Source: CAIQQQ01 sp040399685
GTDB taxonomy: Bacteria > Pseudomonadota > Alphaproteobacteria > Acetobacterales > Acetobacteraceae
Length of the DNA stretch: 64,000 bases
Reading direction: 5' to 3'
Assembly: GCA_040399685.1 (NCBI GenBank)
Contig: JBBART010000001.1
Location: 1 to 64,000, forward strand
Every line of letters begins with the position of its first letter. Position 1 is the stretch's first letter. The notes below the pieces were generated by a model. The model saw only the letters and a program-made list of their open reading frames with translations. It searched no databases and was not told the DNA's origin. Made by a program: the position numbers and the translations under genes. Below, in pieces: positions 53,409 to 62,524 of this stretch.

Positions 53409-54248
53409 TCACGATGACGGGCTGGGTGCGCCATCGTGAAAATGCAACGAGATCGGCACCTTATTGCCAATCGCCCCGTGTGGGCGAACCTCGTTGTAGT
53501 AGCTGCGCCAAGCCTCCAACTTTTCCCGTGCATCCGCAAGCGTCAGGAACCAATGCGTGTTCAGGCACTGCGCCCGGAAGCGCCCGTTGAAGGCTTCGAT
53601 GAACGCGTTATCCGTCGGCTTGCCCGGCCGGGAGAAGTCCAGCATGACGTTGTTGGCATAGGCCCATAGGTCCAGGTCGCGGGAGATGAACTCGGAGCCC
53701 TGGTCGACCCGGATCGTTTTCGGATAGCCCGTCACCGCGCATGTCTGCTCGAGAGAGGCCACAACGTCCTCAGCTCGGTAGCTGAACCGTGGATCCAAGA
53801 TCGGCGAGAACCGCGAGAACGTGTCGACAACCGTCAGCACGCGGATCTTCCGGCCGGTGGCCAGCTGGTCATGAACGAAGTCCATGGCCCATGTTTCGTT
53901 GGCCTGCGTGGCGGGCTGCCGATCGTCACGCAGCTTGGCCTTGACCCGGCGCTTCGGCGTCTTGTTGCGCAGTTGAAGACCCAACGCATTGTAAATCCTG
54001 TAGGTTTTCTTGATGTTCACATTCCAGCCTTCGCGCTGAAGCAGGACGTGCACGCGGCGATAACCGTAGCGCACACGCGTCGTGCAGATTTCCTTGATCT
54101 GGGCTTCGATCCCGGCCTGATCGTGTCGACGCGATTTGTAATGGTAGGTGGATGTGTCGACCTCGAGAACCCGGCATGCACGCCGGATCGAAACATCCCA
54201 CTCACGACGAACCGCGTCGACCAGCTTGCGCTTGCGAGCAGGCCTCAA
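53409..54248 (-). CDS. IS3-family transposase OrfB (DDE domain)
   Basis: Protein of about 280 residues with an HTH-like start region and the DDE core. Asp123 is in AMDFVHDQ, Asp182 in RVDQGSEF and Glu218 in NAFIEAFNGRF, with 35 residues between the last two as expected for IS3. The frame overlaps orfA. An A-AAA-C stretch just before the orfA stop could allow -1 frameshifting to make the OrfAB transposase; a TTG start at 54248 is the formal alternative. Confidence 0.92.
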   Translation of the reverse strand: MRPARKRKLVDAVRREWDVSIRRACRVLEVDTSTYHYKSRRHDQAGIEAQIKEICTTRVRYGYRRVHVLLQREGWNVNIKKTYRIYNALGLQLRNKTPKRRVKAKLRDDRQPATQANETWAMDFVHDQLATGRKIRVLTVVDTFSRFSPILDPRFSYRAEDVVASLEQTCAVTGYPKTIRVDQGSEFISRDLDLWAYANNVMLDFSRPGKPTDNAFIEAFNGRFRAQCLNTHWFLTLADAREKLEAWRSYYNEVRPHGAIGNKVPISLHFHDGAPSPSS

Positions 54249-54511
54249 AGTTTTCGGCGGATGACGTCCTGTAACATCTCGCGATCCAGAGACAGATCAG
54301 CCACGAGCTTGCGCAGTCTGGCGTTCTCGTCCTCAAGCAGCCTCAGGCGTCGCATCTCCGTCGGCAGCAACCCATCGTATTTCTTCTTCCAGTTGAAGTA
54401 GGTCGCCTGGCTGATTCCCGCCTTGCGACAGATATCCGCGACCGGGATCCCGTCAGCCCCTTGTTTTAAAATGAACGCCTTTTGTGCGTCCGAAAATGCC
54501 GATGCCTTCAT
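54245..54511 (-). CDS. IS3-family OrfA (HTH DNA-binding protein)
   Basis: An 88-residue helix-turn-helix protein with PVADICRKAGISQATYFNWK followed by a leucine-zipper-like segment RLRLLEDENARLRKLVADLS. It would bind the IS ends and, by frameshift, provide the N-terminal part of OrfAB. ATG 54511 begins MKASAFSDAQKAF. Confidence 0.92.
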   Translation of the reverse strand: MKASAFSDAQKAFILKQGADGIPVADICRKAGISQATYFNWKKKYDGLLPTEMRRLRLLEDENARLRKLVADLSLDREMLQDVIRRKL

Positions 54512-54591
54512 CGGTCTCCGCTCCTTCCAGCCGAGGGAAGCCGCGCGGAAAACTCTAACCAAAAACGATCCAGTTTGTCGGGGGCAGATCA

Positions 54592-54889
54592 CCTGTGGGA
54601 CCTGTTCCTGCGCGTCATTCTTCCACTTAGCCGCAACGGCATCATCACAGTGCTAATTTTGGCCTTCGTTGCCATCTGGAACGACTACCTCACGGCGTTG
54701 ATTTTGTTGCCAGACCAACAGCACCGCACGCTGTCGGTGGCATTGGCCTTTGCCAAGGACGAATACCGTGTCGATTACGGCATGATGTCCGCTGCCATCG
54801 TCTTCGCCGTAGCGCCCATGTTGCTCGTCTATGTCCTGCTCAAGGAGCGTATCGCCAACGGCATGGCTGCTGGGGCGGTTAAGGGCTGA
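54592..54889 (+). pseudogene. C-terminal stump of a sugar ABC permease (MalG type)
   Basis: From the IS edge the plus-strand frame reads LFLRVILPLSRNGIITVLIL, then AFVAIWNDYLTALIL and the ending LKERIANGMAAGAVKG. These are the last two transmembrane segments and C-terminus of a carbohydrate ABC permease of the MalG/UgpE kind. About the first 180 residues and the rest of the importer are missing. The remaining gene of this operon is the aldo/keto reductase 27 bp downstream. Confidence 0.85.
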
Positions 54890-54916
54890 TCTTTCACTGA
54901 CGGAAAGGATGCTGTC

Positions 54917-55774
54917 ATGTTCGCCAGATTTCCGCGCACAGCTGCCCATGTCAGCCGCCTTGGTTATGGCGGTGCCGCCATCGGGCTGACCAATTATCTC
55001 GGCGCCTATGACGCAAATGCCAACCGCTCTGCGTCAGTCGCCGCAGTGCGCAAGGCGGCCCAGGACGGGTTGACCTATTTTGACTCTGCCCCTGGCTACG
55101 GCGGCGGCCTGTCTGAAGAGATTTTTGGCGAAGCGCTCGAAGGTATTGCCGGCCTGAGCATTGCCACCAAGGTCAAGGCGGAGCCGGGCGTGGACGTGCG
55201 CAAATCGCTGGAGGCGAGTCTGGTTCGGCTGCGGCGTCCGCACGTGGATCTGTTGCAAATCCACGGCACAAGTATCGACCGCGATACCTGCCGGGCCATC
55301 CTGGCACCGGGCGGCATGCACGACCAGATGCGGGCCCTGCGCGAGGAAGGATTGGTGTCCGCGATCGGCTTTACGTCCGAAGACAACAATGCATCGGTCT
55401 ATGAGCTGATCGAGCAGGGAGATTTCGATGCGATGCAGATTGCCTATAATCTTTTGCTGCAACATCCGTATGAGCCCACGCGGCCGTTCGGCAGCCTGTT
55501 CGCCGCCAAGCAGCGCGGCATGTTCACGGTGGCGATGCGCACGATCACGTCGAGCATCTTTCAGCGGTGGGTTCGGATGGCCAATCCGACAGACCATTTC
55601 GACTATACCGGAGCGCTGATCCAGTTCGTGCTGTCCAACAAGCTGATCGACGTTGCGTTGGTCGGCATGCGCACCGCGAGCGATGTGGAATCGAGCATGG
55701 CCGAGTGGGCCGATGTCACGAGGCGCATCGATGTGGACCTGCTTTGGGGGCGCTACGTCACGCCGTCATCGTAG
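54917..55774 (+). CDS. Aldo/keto reductase
   Basis: A 285-residue (beta/alpha)8 NADP(H) reductase. The catalytic tetrad is seen as Asp in YFDSAPGYGGG (with the Tyr), Lys in IATKVK and His in LLQIHGTS. The opening VSRLGYGGAAIGLTNYLG resembles the pyridoxal or galactose/fucose dehydrogenase branch. It follows the truncated sugar permease, so it probably oxidised or reduced an imported sugar. Its original promoter may have been removed by the IS event. ATG follows GAAAGGA. Confidence 0.88.
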   Translation: MFARFPRTAAHVSRLGYGGAAIGLTNYLGAYDANANRSASVAAVRKAAQDGLTYFDSAPGYGGGLSEEIFGEALEGIAGLSIATKVKAEPGVDVRKSLEASLVRLRRPHVDLLQIHGTSIDRDTCRAILAPGGMHDQMRALREEGLVSAIGFTSEDNNASVYELIEQGDFDAMQIAYNLLLQHPYEPTRPFGSLFAAKQRGMFTVAMRTITSSIFQRWVRMANPTDHFDYTGALIQFVLSNKLIDVALVGMRTASDVESSMAEWADVTRRIDVDLLWGRYVTPSS

Positions 55775-55814
55775 CGGCTTCGCTTAATGGGTTCAGGGCC
55801 CAGCCTATAGTGTC

Positions 55815-55846
55815 GCAAGCCCTGCCTTGACCGAGGCAGGGCTTGC
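55815..55846. terminator. Strong bidirectional terminator
   Basis: A perfect 13-bp stem (55815-55827 with 55834-55846) with a 6-base loop lies between the convergent aldo/keto reductase and solute-binding-protein genes. A small AGCATT/AATGCT hairpin follows at 55847-55862. Confidence 0.8.
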
Positions 55847-55879
55847 AGCATTCAAAATGCTAAAGCGACATATTCCCTT

Positions 55880-57070
55880 TTAGGTTTTGCTGCCGACCTT
55901 CTGGTCCCAAATGCGGAACGCGCTCACCATCTGGTCTGGCTTGAGCGGCAGTTCGATCGGATTGTTGGCGATGAGGTCTGCGTATTCCGGGCGTCCGAAC
56001 TCGGCGATCACGTCCTGGCTGTGCTTGGGCGCCATGCTGACCGGCACGTTGCGCACGGCAGGGCCGGGATAGAGGTAGCCCTCGTCATATGAAATGGCCT
56101 GCATCGCTGGCGTGAGCATGAAGGCCATCATGTCAAGAATAACGGCCATGCGGTCATCTGGAACGCCCTTCGGCACGCACATGAAGAACCCGTCGGACAC
56201 CCAGTGGAAGCCCTTCAGCACGCCGATCTTGGCCTCTTTCGGCACGATGCCGAGGGCGCGTGGGTTGATGTCCCAGCCAGTGGTGCTGATGATGATGTCG
56301 CGGGAGCCTTCGCCGAACTCCTTCATCGTGGCGCCGGTGCCGGCGGGGTAATATTCGACGTATTTGCCGAGTTCCTGCAGGTAGGCCCATGTCTTGTCCC
56401 AGCCCGCTACCGGATCGGCCGGGTTGCTGTCGCCCAACAGATAGGGCAGGCCCATCATGAAGGTGCGGCCCGGGCCGGAGTTGCTCGGCCGCGCATACAT
56501 GAAGCGCTTAGGGTGCGCGCGCGCCCATTCCAGCAGGCTCTGTGCTGTGTCAGGCACCTGTGAAACGCGGTCTGGTGCGTATTCAAGCAATGGGCCGGAC
56601 GGATAGTAATTCACCACCACGCCGAAACCGATGCCCTGTGCCCGGTGCAAGGCCAGGGCGGCGGGTTCGTAGTTCTGTTCGATGTTTGGAAACTTGTCGC
56701 TGAAATCCGGCAGGATCTTGCGCCACAGATTGAGGCTGAGCCCCGCTGCCAGCCCGTCGCTGCCGCTCAGAACCAGATCGATGTCGGCCCGGCCCGCATC
56801 GACCTGCGCCTTGATTTTGCTGGCCAGTTCCGGCGCCGGTGCCTTCACGTAAGCGATGTGTGAGACAAGCTTCGGATTGGCCGCCGCGTAGGCCTCAAAC
56901 GCCGGCTGCAACAGCGCCAGCGCGCCACCCACATCCATGATGCTGACGGCGACAGGCGCCTTGGGCATCGGCGGGGACGCGGCGCGGGCGATGCGCGATC
57001 CGGCCAGGGACGCGGCGGCGGCGCCGCCTATCACAGCGCGGCGGGGCAGTGCGAAGCGATCATGCGACAT
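55880..57070 (-). CDS. ABC transporter solute-binding protein, family 1 (PotD-like)
   Basis: A 396-residue periplasmic protein with a twin-arginine-type signal (LPRRAVIGGAAAASLAGSRI, cleavage near ARAAS). Later parts resemble polyamine/Fe/sugar-type binding proteins: GIGFGVVVNYYPSG, GEGSRDIIISTTGWDINP and GVLKGFHWVSDGFFM. Its start overlaps the nagA stop by 11 bp, so it is the third gene of a nagB-nagA-SBP operon. No permease or ATPase for it remains in the window. An amino-sugar-derived ligand is a guess from context. Confidence 0.85.
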   Translation of the reverse strand: MSHDRFALPRRAVIGGAAAASLAGSRIARAASPPMPKAPVAVSIMDVGGALALLQPAFEAYAAANPKLVSHIAYVKAPAPELASKIKAQVDAGRADIDLVLSGSDGLAAGLSLNLWRKILPDFSDKFPNIEQNYEPAALALHRAQGIGFGVVVNYYPSGPLLEYAPDRVSQVPDTAQSLLEWARAHPKRFMYARPSNSGPGRTFMMGLPYLLGDSNPADPVAGWDKTWAYLQELGKYVEYYPAGTGATMKEFGEGSRDIIISTTGWDINPRALGIVPKEAKIGVLKGFHWVSDGFFMCVPKGVPDDRMAVILDMMAFMLTPAMQAISYDEGYLYPGPAVRNVPVSMAPKHSQDVIAEFGRPEYADLIANNPIELPLKPDQMVSAFRIWDQKVGSKT

Positions 57071-58109
57071 CGTTCTTCTCCTTCAAGGCAGCCGAATTTG
57101 TATGGCGTTCCAAACGGCCAAGCCGCAGCTCGCGCAGGGTCAAGGTATCAGACCACCGCAAGGCGCCCGGCTCTTGCGACAGGCCATGCGCGATCAGCGC
57201 CGGTGCCAGCAGGCAGGCGGGCCGGGTGGAGGCCATGTCGAGCGCCTCCGCCGGGGCTGCTATTCTCCAGGCGACAAGGTTGCGCATCGCCGCGTCGAGA
57301 CAGAGCGATGAGCCGGCAAGGCCCATCTGGCCGGCCACACGCACCATGCCGGCGGCGTCACGCTCGACGGTGGTGCCCGCGAAGGCATAGCGACCCGGCG
57401 GCTGGGCGGCTGCGGCGACAGCGTCCGTCACCAGCAGGGCACGGGTGCCGGCGGCGCGGATCAGCACCTTCAGCGCCCGCGCAGGGATGTGGATTCCGTC
57501 GGCGATGAAGCCCGCCGCCAGCCGGTCTTCGGACAGTTGCGCCATGATAGGGTTGGTGAGCTTTGGCAGGATTTGCGGCAGCCCGTTGCCAAGATGTGTT
57601 GCAAGGCTGGCCCCGGAATCGGCCGCCTTTTCGGTCTGGGCGAAATCAGCGGCGCTGTGGCCGATGGCCACGAGCTTGCCGCACGCCCGGGCGCGGGTGA
57701 TGAACGCCTCGGCTCCCGGCAGCTCGGGTGCCAGGGTAATCAGCAGGATCGGCCGGGAAAGGATGCGCTCTAGCCGTTCGACCAAGCCGTAATCGGGGGC
57801 CGACATCGCGGCCGCCGGATGGCAGCCGGCATAGCCGTCCGCCGGGTTCAGGAACGGGCCTTCGAGGTGATATCCAGGGCACATCGCAGCCCCCAGCGGG
57901 CTTGCGGAAATGGCGGCGTCAAGGGCTGCGAACCGGTGGAGCAACGCGGTCTCGGTGGCCGTGATTAGGGTGGGCAGCAGGCAGGTGACGCCTGTGGCCA
58001 ACAGCGCCTCCATCGCCGTGTCGATATCGCCGGCGGCGAACACACCGCCATTGAAATCGATGCCGGCGAAACCGTTGACCTGCAGGTCGACCAGCCCGGC
58101 CGATCTCAT
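57060..58109 (-). CDS. nagA: N-acetylglucosamine-6-phosphate deacetylase
   Basis: Amidohydrolase of 349 residues. It has the metal-site residues in YHLEGPFLNP (Glu about 83), AIGHSAAD, THLGNGLPQ and LLVTDAVAA. It produces glucosamine 6-phosphate for NagB. The usual first 30-40 residues (outer beta-strand domain) are absent: the protein begins at the GLVDLQVNG motif, directly at the overlap with nagB (ATGA). The C-terminal DTLTLRELRLGRLERHTNS is shorter than usual too. Activity is likely but not assured. Confidence 0.87.
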   Translation of the reverse strand: MRSAGLVDLQVNGFAGIDFNGGVFAAGDIDTAMEALLATGVTCLLPTLITATETALLHRFAALDAAISASPLGAAMCPGYHLEGPFLNPADGYAGCHPAAAMSAPDYGLVERLERILSRPILLITLAPELPGAEAFITRARACGKLVAIGHSAADFAQTEKAADSGASLATHLGNGLPQILPKLTNPIMAQLSEDRLAAGFIADGIHIPARALKVLIRAAGTRALLVTDAVAAAAQPPGRYAFAGTTVERDAAGMVRVAGQMGLAGSSLCLDAAMRNLVAWRIAAPAEALDMASTRPACLLAPALIAHGLSQEPGALRWSDTLTLRELRLGRLERHTNSAALKEKNDVA

Positions 58110-58852
58110 TCTGCGCGCAGCAACGAGGCGGATTGTGGATCGAGGAACACCACCACATTGGGGTGCTGTTGCAAAATGGACGCAGGGAAGTCCGGCGAGA
58201 CCGGGTTTTCCACCGCCGCCCGCACCGCTTCGGCCTTGCGCTGGTCCGGCACGGACAGCACGATCAGTTCGCTCTGCATGATTTGGCGGATGCTCATCGA
58301 TATCGCCTGCTTCGGCACGCTTCCCAGGCCATCGAACCAGCCCTCTCCCAGTTGCTGGCGGCGGCAGGCTTCATCCAGCGTCACCACCAGATAGGGCGCA
58401 TCGGTTATGAAATCGGCCGGTGGGTCGTTGAAGGCGAGATGGCAGTTCTCGCCGATGCCGGCGAAGCAGACATCGATGCGGTGGCCGGCAATCAACTGTC
58501 CGAGGCGTCGGGCTTCCGCCTCGGGATCGGCGCTGTCGCCATTCACAGGCACGAAGGTGGGCCTGTCATCGAGCGGTGCCAGGAAGCGCCTGCGCAGATA
58601 GCCCCGGAAGCTGGCGGGGTGGTTCTCGGGGAGGCCGACATATTCGTCGAGGTGAAAGGCCGTGACGCGGGACCAGTCGATTTGGGGTTCGCGCACCAGA
58701 GAGGCCAGCATATCGAACTGGCTGGCGCCAGTGGCGACAATGATTGTGGCATCACCGTGGGTGGCGATTGCGCGACGAATGGCTTCGGCGCCAAGTGTGG
58801 CGGCCTGGAGTCCAAGGTCGGCACTTGAACGACTGATTCGAATATCGCGCAT
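58106..58852 (-). CDS. nagB: Glucosamine-6-phosphate deaminase
   Basis: A 248-residue sugar-phosphate isomerase-fold enzyme converting glucosamine 6-phosphate to fructose 6-phosphate and ammonia. It has VTAFHLDEYVGLPENHPASF and an active-site loop GIGENCHLAFNDP. This carries the catalytic His but Asn and Asp where E. coli NagB has Asp141 and Glu148; this variant occurs in a NagB subgroup. First gene of the nagB-nagA-SBP operon. Confidence 0.88.
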   Translation of the reverse strand: MRDIRISRSSADLGLQAATLGAEAIRRAIATHGDATIIVATGASQFDMLASLVREPQIDWSRVTAFHLDEYVGLPENHPASFRGYLRRRFLAPLDDRPTFVPVNGDSADPEAEARRLGQLIAGHRIDVCFAGIGENCHLAFNDPPADFITDAPYLVVTLDEACRRQQLGEGWFDGLGSVPKQAISMSIRQIMQSELIVLSVPDQRKAEAVRAAVENPVSPDFPASILQQHPNVVVFLDPQSASLLRAE

Positions 58853-59042
58853 TGTTCTCCCTGACTTGGGATATTTTTATGACGTCGAGTTGGTGCGGGA
58901 ATCACCTGGCTGTCAACACCCCGGTGTGTTGATTGCCGCAACGCGCCGACAAATCATCTGGATCGCCCCACCTTGGGTCGCTCCGCACACATTGTCAGCG
59001 CGATGGCGCGGCGATGGGGCCGTTCGGAGAGCGCGCCATATA

Positions 59043-60455
59043 TTAGGCGGCGTAGGCGATGGCAGGCCGCTTTGCGCGCCATCCGGCCGCGCGCTCATAG
59101 GCTGCGCCCACGCGGAGCACCAATGGGTCCTCGAACGGACGGCCAACGATCTGCAAGGCGATCGGCAGCCCCGAAGCCGAAAACCCGCTGCACACCGACA
59201 AGGCCGGGCTGCCGGTGAGGTTGCTGGCGCGGTTGTAGAAGGCCCCGCCCAAGGTGCGGTCCGCACCCATCAGCGGCGCCACCTTGCGGGCCGTGGGGAA
59301 CACCAGCACGTCGAAGTCACGCATCGTTATGGCCAGGTCTGCCACCAGGCGGCGGCGTTCGCGCTGGGCGTTCACGTAATCAGAACCCCGCACGAATGCA
59401 CCGGCCGACAGGCGCTGACGGCCGATGGCGCCGTATTTCTCGGGTGAGGTGCGCAGCCAGTGCTCGTGGATGGAATAGCCCTCGGCACGCGAAATCTGTC
59501 CGGCCGCAGCGCCATAGGCCTGGAAGGGCGCGATGGTGACGTTGCTGACCACACAGCCAAGATCGGCCAGCACCTTCAGCGCCTCCTCGGTGGCGGCGGC
59601 CACATCGGCCTCGCACGGCATGTCGGTTTCGAAGAAATGCCCCACCACCCCAACGCGCAGGCCCGCAATGGAGCTTGTGGTGTCGGAGAAATCGGGCTTG
59701 GACACGTTCGCGCTGCATCCATCCGCCGGATCGTATCCCGCCAGAACGCCCATCATCAGCGCGCAATCCTCGGCCGTCCAACACATCGGCCCGGCATGGT
59801 CCAGCCCGAAGGACAGCGGCAACACGCCCGCCTTGCTGACCAGGCCGTAGGTGGGTTTCAGCCCGGCAACGCCGCACCAGGCCGCTGGTCCACGAATGGA
59901 GCCGCCGGTGTCTGACCCCATCGCCCCCAGGCACAGCCCTGTCGCCACGGCTGCGGCAGAGCCGGAGGAGGAGCCGGACGGGTCATGCGCCGTGTTCCAC
60001 GGGTTGCGCGCGGGCGGCCAGGGCAGATCGAAGCTGGTGCCGCCGATTGCGAATTCCCAGGTGGCCAGCTTGCCGGTGAAGATGGCGCCGGCCTCCCGCA
60101 GCAAGGTGACGGTTGTGGCGTCCGTGGTGGGCACGTGATCCTTGAACAGCGCCGAATGGCCGGTCGTGGCGATGCCGGCGGTGTTGTAGATGTCCTTCAG
60201 CCCAATCGGGATGCCGTGCAGCGGGCCGCGCCACTGCCCGGCGGCGATCTCGGCCTCGGCCGCATGGGCCGCCGCCATGCCCTGCTCCTCCAGCACCACG
60301 ATGTGGCTGTCGAGCTGGCTGTCCAGCGCCGCGATCCGTTTGAACACGGCGGTGGCGAGGTCCACCGGCGACAAGGTTCGTGCCTGGATCCGTGACGATG
60401 CCTCGGCGATGGTCAGCAGCGCCGCATCCGTGCCGGTTTGAATGTTCGTATCCAT
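59043..60455 (-). CDS. Amidase signature family amidase
   Basis: A 470-residue amidase with the Ser-cisSer-Lys triad: Lys in FTGKLATWEF, and the two serines within MGSDTGGSIRGPAAW. The AS core DPSGSSSGSAAAVATG and GVAGLKPTYG are present. It follows a paralogous amidase by 3 bp and an AtzG-like small gene, recalling the AtzE/AtzG amidase complex acting on carboxybiuret or related ureides. The precise amide is unknown. Confidence 0.9.
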   Translation of the reverse strand: MDTNIQTGTDAALLTIAEASSRIQARTLSPVDLATAVFKRIAALDSQLDSHIVVLEEQGMAAAHAAEAEIAAGQWRGPLHGIPIGLKDIYNTAGIATTGHSALFKDHVPTTDATTVTLLREAGAIFTGKLATWEFAIGGTSFDLPWPPARNPWNTAHDPSGSSSGSAAAVATGLCLGAMGSDTGGSIRGPAAWCGVAGLKPTYGLVSKAGVLPLSFGLDHAGPMCWTAEDCALMMGVLAGYDPADGCSANVSKPDFSDTTSSIAGLRVGVVGHFFETDMPCEADVAAATEEALKVLADLGCVVSNVTIAPFQAYGAAAGQISRAEGYSIHEHWLRTSPEKYGAIGRQRLSAGAFVRGSDYVNAQRERRRLVADLAITMRDFDVLVFPTARKVAPLMGADRTLGGAFYNRASNLTGSPALSVCSGFSASGLPIALQIVGRPFEDPLVLRVGAAYERAAGWRAKRPAIAYAA

Positions 60456-60458
60456 CGC

Positions 60459-62021
60459 TCAGTTCCCCGCCGGCAGGTGAAACGCCGCCGCCGGCTCGTT
60501 GCCATAGGGCCGCGGGCCCCGCAGCGAGGCCGCGCCGTTGCCGAGTTCGCGCACCACATCGCCCAGGCCTTCCAGATCGCTGGCGGGCAGCGACAGTCCA
60601 TAGTCCGCCAGGCCCTTGCTGAGCGCGACTGGCACCGTGGCCAGCGTGGGCCGCTGGCTGCGGAAATCTGTCGCCTGTTCGAACGCATGCGCCACCTGCA
60701 ACAGCAATTGTTCCTGAAACGGCTTGGCGGCGATCTGAATGGCCACCGGCAGCCCGCCCACGCCATAGCCGGAACAGACGCACATCGCCGGCCAGCCGGT
60801 GATGTTGAACGGGTTGGTGAAGCCGGGGTTTGCCAGATTGCCCCATTTGGGTACTTCGTCGATGCGCGGCGCCTCGGCGGGGGCGCCGGCTGTCACCAGA
60901 ATATCCACATCCTTGGTGGCTGCGGCGGTGATGGCGCAGAGTTCGCGCCGGCGGCGCAAGGCCTGCACATAGTCAGCACTCGACATCAGCCCGCCGAACA
61001 CCATCCGGTCGCGCAGCAATTCGCCGTAATCGTTGAAGCGGGTGCGCATCCAAGGCTCGTGCACCGCGAACCCCTCGGAGGTGATGATCACGAAGTTCGC
61101 TGCCTGACACTCGAACAATGATGGCAGCACGATCTCCACGATCTCGGCGCCCTGGTCTTTCCAGGCGGCCAGCGCGCCATCGATACCTTTTTGCACGGCT
61201 GGCGACACCTTGGCGTCGGTTTCGTGCCAATGCCGCACCACGCCGATGCGCACGCCTTTCACGCTTTGGCCAAGTTTCGCGCTGAAATCGGGAACGGGCC
61301 GGTTGGCGCTGCCGGGATCGGCGGCGTCGTATCCCGCCATGTCCTGCAACAGCAGGGCAACATCTTCCACCGTCCAGGCCATCGGCCCTGCGTGGTCCAG
61401 CGAAAACGCCAGCGGCAGAATGCCGGTGCGCGGGCACAGGCCGTAGGTGGGTTTCAGACCGGCAACGCCGCACAGCGACGCGGGGCCACGGATGGAGCCG
61501 CCGGTATCCGATCCAGTTCCACCCAGGATCATTCCCGCCGCCACCGCAGCGCCGGTGCCGCTGGAGGAGCCGGCGGTGAAGTGGTCGGGGTTCCACGGAT
61601 TGCGTGCCGGCGGCCAGGGCAGGTCGAACGATGGCCCGCCAAAGGCGAATTCATGGGTGGACAGTTTGCCCAGCATCACCGTGCCGGCCTCGGCCAGCGT
61701 GCGCACGGTGGTGGCGTTCTCGGTCGGCACCCAGCCCTTCAGCAACTTGGAATGCGCTGTCGTGGCGATGCCGCGCGTGGCGTAGATGTCCTTGTGAGCG
61801 ATGGGAATGCCGTCCAGTTTGCCGCGCGATGTGCCCGCCATCAGCCGGGCCTCGGCGGCCTTGGCATCTTCCATGGCGCGCTCGGCGGTGATGGTGATGA
61901 AGGCGTTCAATGTGCCGTTCAGCGCGTTGATCCGCTCAAGGCAATGCTGCGTCAGTTCCACGGGTGAGATTTTGCGGGTCGCTAGAAGTTGGGCGGCCTC
62001 GGCGATGGTGGGGGTGTTCAT
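60459..62021 (-). CDS. Amidase signature family amidase (AtzE-like position)
   Basis: A 520-residue amidase with MLGKLSTHEF (Lys), AGSSSGTGAAVAAG and GTGSDTGGSIRGPASL (cis-Ser and nucleophile), and GLKPTYGLCPRTG. It is paralogous to the next gene but has a ~50-residue C-terminal extension. It starts 2 bp after the DUF4089-type small gene, as atzE does after atzG, so a complex of these two proteins is likely. Confidence 0.9.
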   Translation of the reverse strand: MNTPTIAEAAQLLATRKISPVELTQHCLERINALNGTLNAFITITAERAMEDAKAAEARLMAGTSRGKLDGIPIAHKDIYATRGIATTAHSKLLKGWVPTENATTVRTLAEAGTVMLGKLSTHEFAFGGPSFDLPWPPARNPWNPDHFTAGSSSGTGAAVAAGMILGGTGSDTGGSIRGPASLCGVAGLKPTYGLCPRTGILPLAFSLDHAGPMAWTVEDVALLLQDMAGYDAADPGSANRPVPDFSAKLGQSVKGVRIGVVRHWHETDAKVSPAVQKGIDGALAAWKDQGAEIVEIVLPSLFECQAANFVIITSEGFAVHEPWMRTRFNDYGELLRDRMVFGGLMSSADYVQALRRRRELCAITAAATKDVDILVTAGAPAEAPRIDEVPKWGNLANPGFTNPFNITGWPAMCVCSGYGVGGLPVAIQIAAKPFQEQLLLQVAHAFEQATDFRSQRPTLATVPVALSKGLADYGLSLPASDLEGLGDVVRELGNGAASLRGPRPYGNEPAAAFHLPAGN

Positions 62022-62023
62022 GA

Positions 62024-62224
62024 TCAGGCCTCGGTCACATAGATTTCAGGGCGAAACACATGTGCGGGCTCGGCCGGACGATCGCGGCCATGGGTGCGGA
62101 TGCGTTCCAGCATCGGTTCGACAAAGCCCCAGCCGGTGTGAATTTGGGTGATTTGTTCGGGCGAGAGCGACACGCCGGCACGACGCACCAGTGCTTCAAA
62201 ATCGTCACGCGATGTTTTCGTCAC
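62024..62224 (-). CDS. AtzG-like small protein (DUF4089 type)
   Basis: A protein of 66-68 residues ending in PAEPAHVFRPEIYVTEA, where the PAxVFRP element is typical of DUF4089/AtzG proteins that bind and stabilise AtzE-type amidases. The GTG at 62224 is chosen because AGGAG lies 6 bases before it. The ATG at 62230 directly abuts AGGAG, which is too close for normal initiation. First gene of the amidase operon. Confidence 0.72.
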   Translation of the reverse strand: MTKTSRDDFEALVRRAGVSLSPEQITQIHTGWGFVEPMLERIRTHGRDRPAEPAHVFRPEIYVTEA

Positions 62225-62257
62225 CGGCATCTCCTGTGTGCGGTTGGATTTGGGTTG

Positions 62258-62273
62258 TGCATATTTTGTGCCA
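62258..62273 (-). promoter_or_regulatory. Sigma-54-type promoter of the amidase operon
   Basis: The minus strand reads TGGCACAAAATATGCA, which fits TGGCAYRNNNNTTGCW except for one base (ATGC for TTGC). The -12 GC lies about 35 bases upstream of the gene start, leaving a short leader. Confidence 0.5.
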
Positions 62274-62411
62274 ATCGCTGCAAAGCATGAGCTTGAGAGG
62301 TGAAATTAAAGGCATACGTCGAACGTTCCGTAAATAAGTCAGAGCTTATGCATGAATGAGAGGCGGATTTTATCGGTTTTTCTGTAGGCGCCATTTTTAC
62401 GGGCGCAAAAC

Positions 62412-62431
62412 AAAATTTATGCACAAATTTT
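62412..62431. promoter_or_regulatory. Perfect inverted repeat in the divergent promoter region
   Basis: AAAATTT (62412-62418), a 6-base spacer, then AAATTTT (62425-62431). It lies 45-64 bp upstream of the plus-strand sigma-54-type element. It could be an activator or repressor site. A shorter ATAAG/CTTAT repeat lies at 62334-62349. Confidence 0.4.
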
Positions 62432-62475
62432 GAGCTGAACCTGGAATATGCACTGAACCTGCCTGCGAATCCTGT

Positions 62476-62491
62476 TGGCATGCATGTTGCT
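62476..62491 (+). promoter_or_regulatory. Sigma-54-type promoter before the solute-binding protein
   Basis: TGGCATGCATGTTGCT matches TGGCAYRNNNNTTGCW at every fixed position. It lies 33 bp before the start codon at 62525, giving a leader of about 20 bases that contains the AGGAGG ribosome site. Confidence 0.6.
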
Positions 62492-62524
62492 CATGTCTCC
62501 CATGTGACGACCTAGGAGGCGTGT

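Larger units (their letters stand above)
53358..54591 (-). mobile_element. Intact IS3-family insertion sequence (1234 bp)
   Basis: The ends are imperfect inverted repeats. One end begins TGATCCGCCCCC at 53358 inward; the other begins TGATCTGCCCCC from 54591 inward. Both continue through a TTTGGATCG or CTGGATCG block to AGAGTTTTCC. Inside are orfA and orfB on the minus strand with a possible -1 frameshift site. No matching direct repeat of the target is visible next to the ends, and the two flanks carry parts of different genes. This suggests an IS-mediated deletion after insertion. Confidence 0.88.

Noticed and set aside
53351..54600. Target-site duplication around the IS3 element
   Set aside because: The bases next to the two ends (CCGCC before 53358, CCTGT after 54591) do not form a convincing 3-5 bp duplication.
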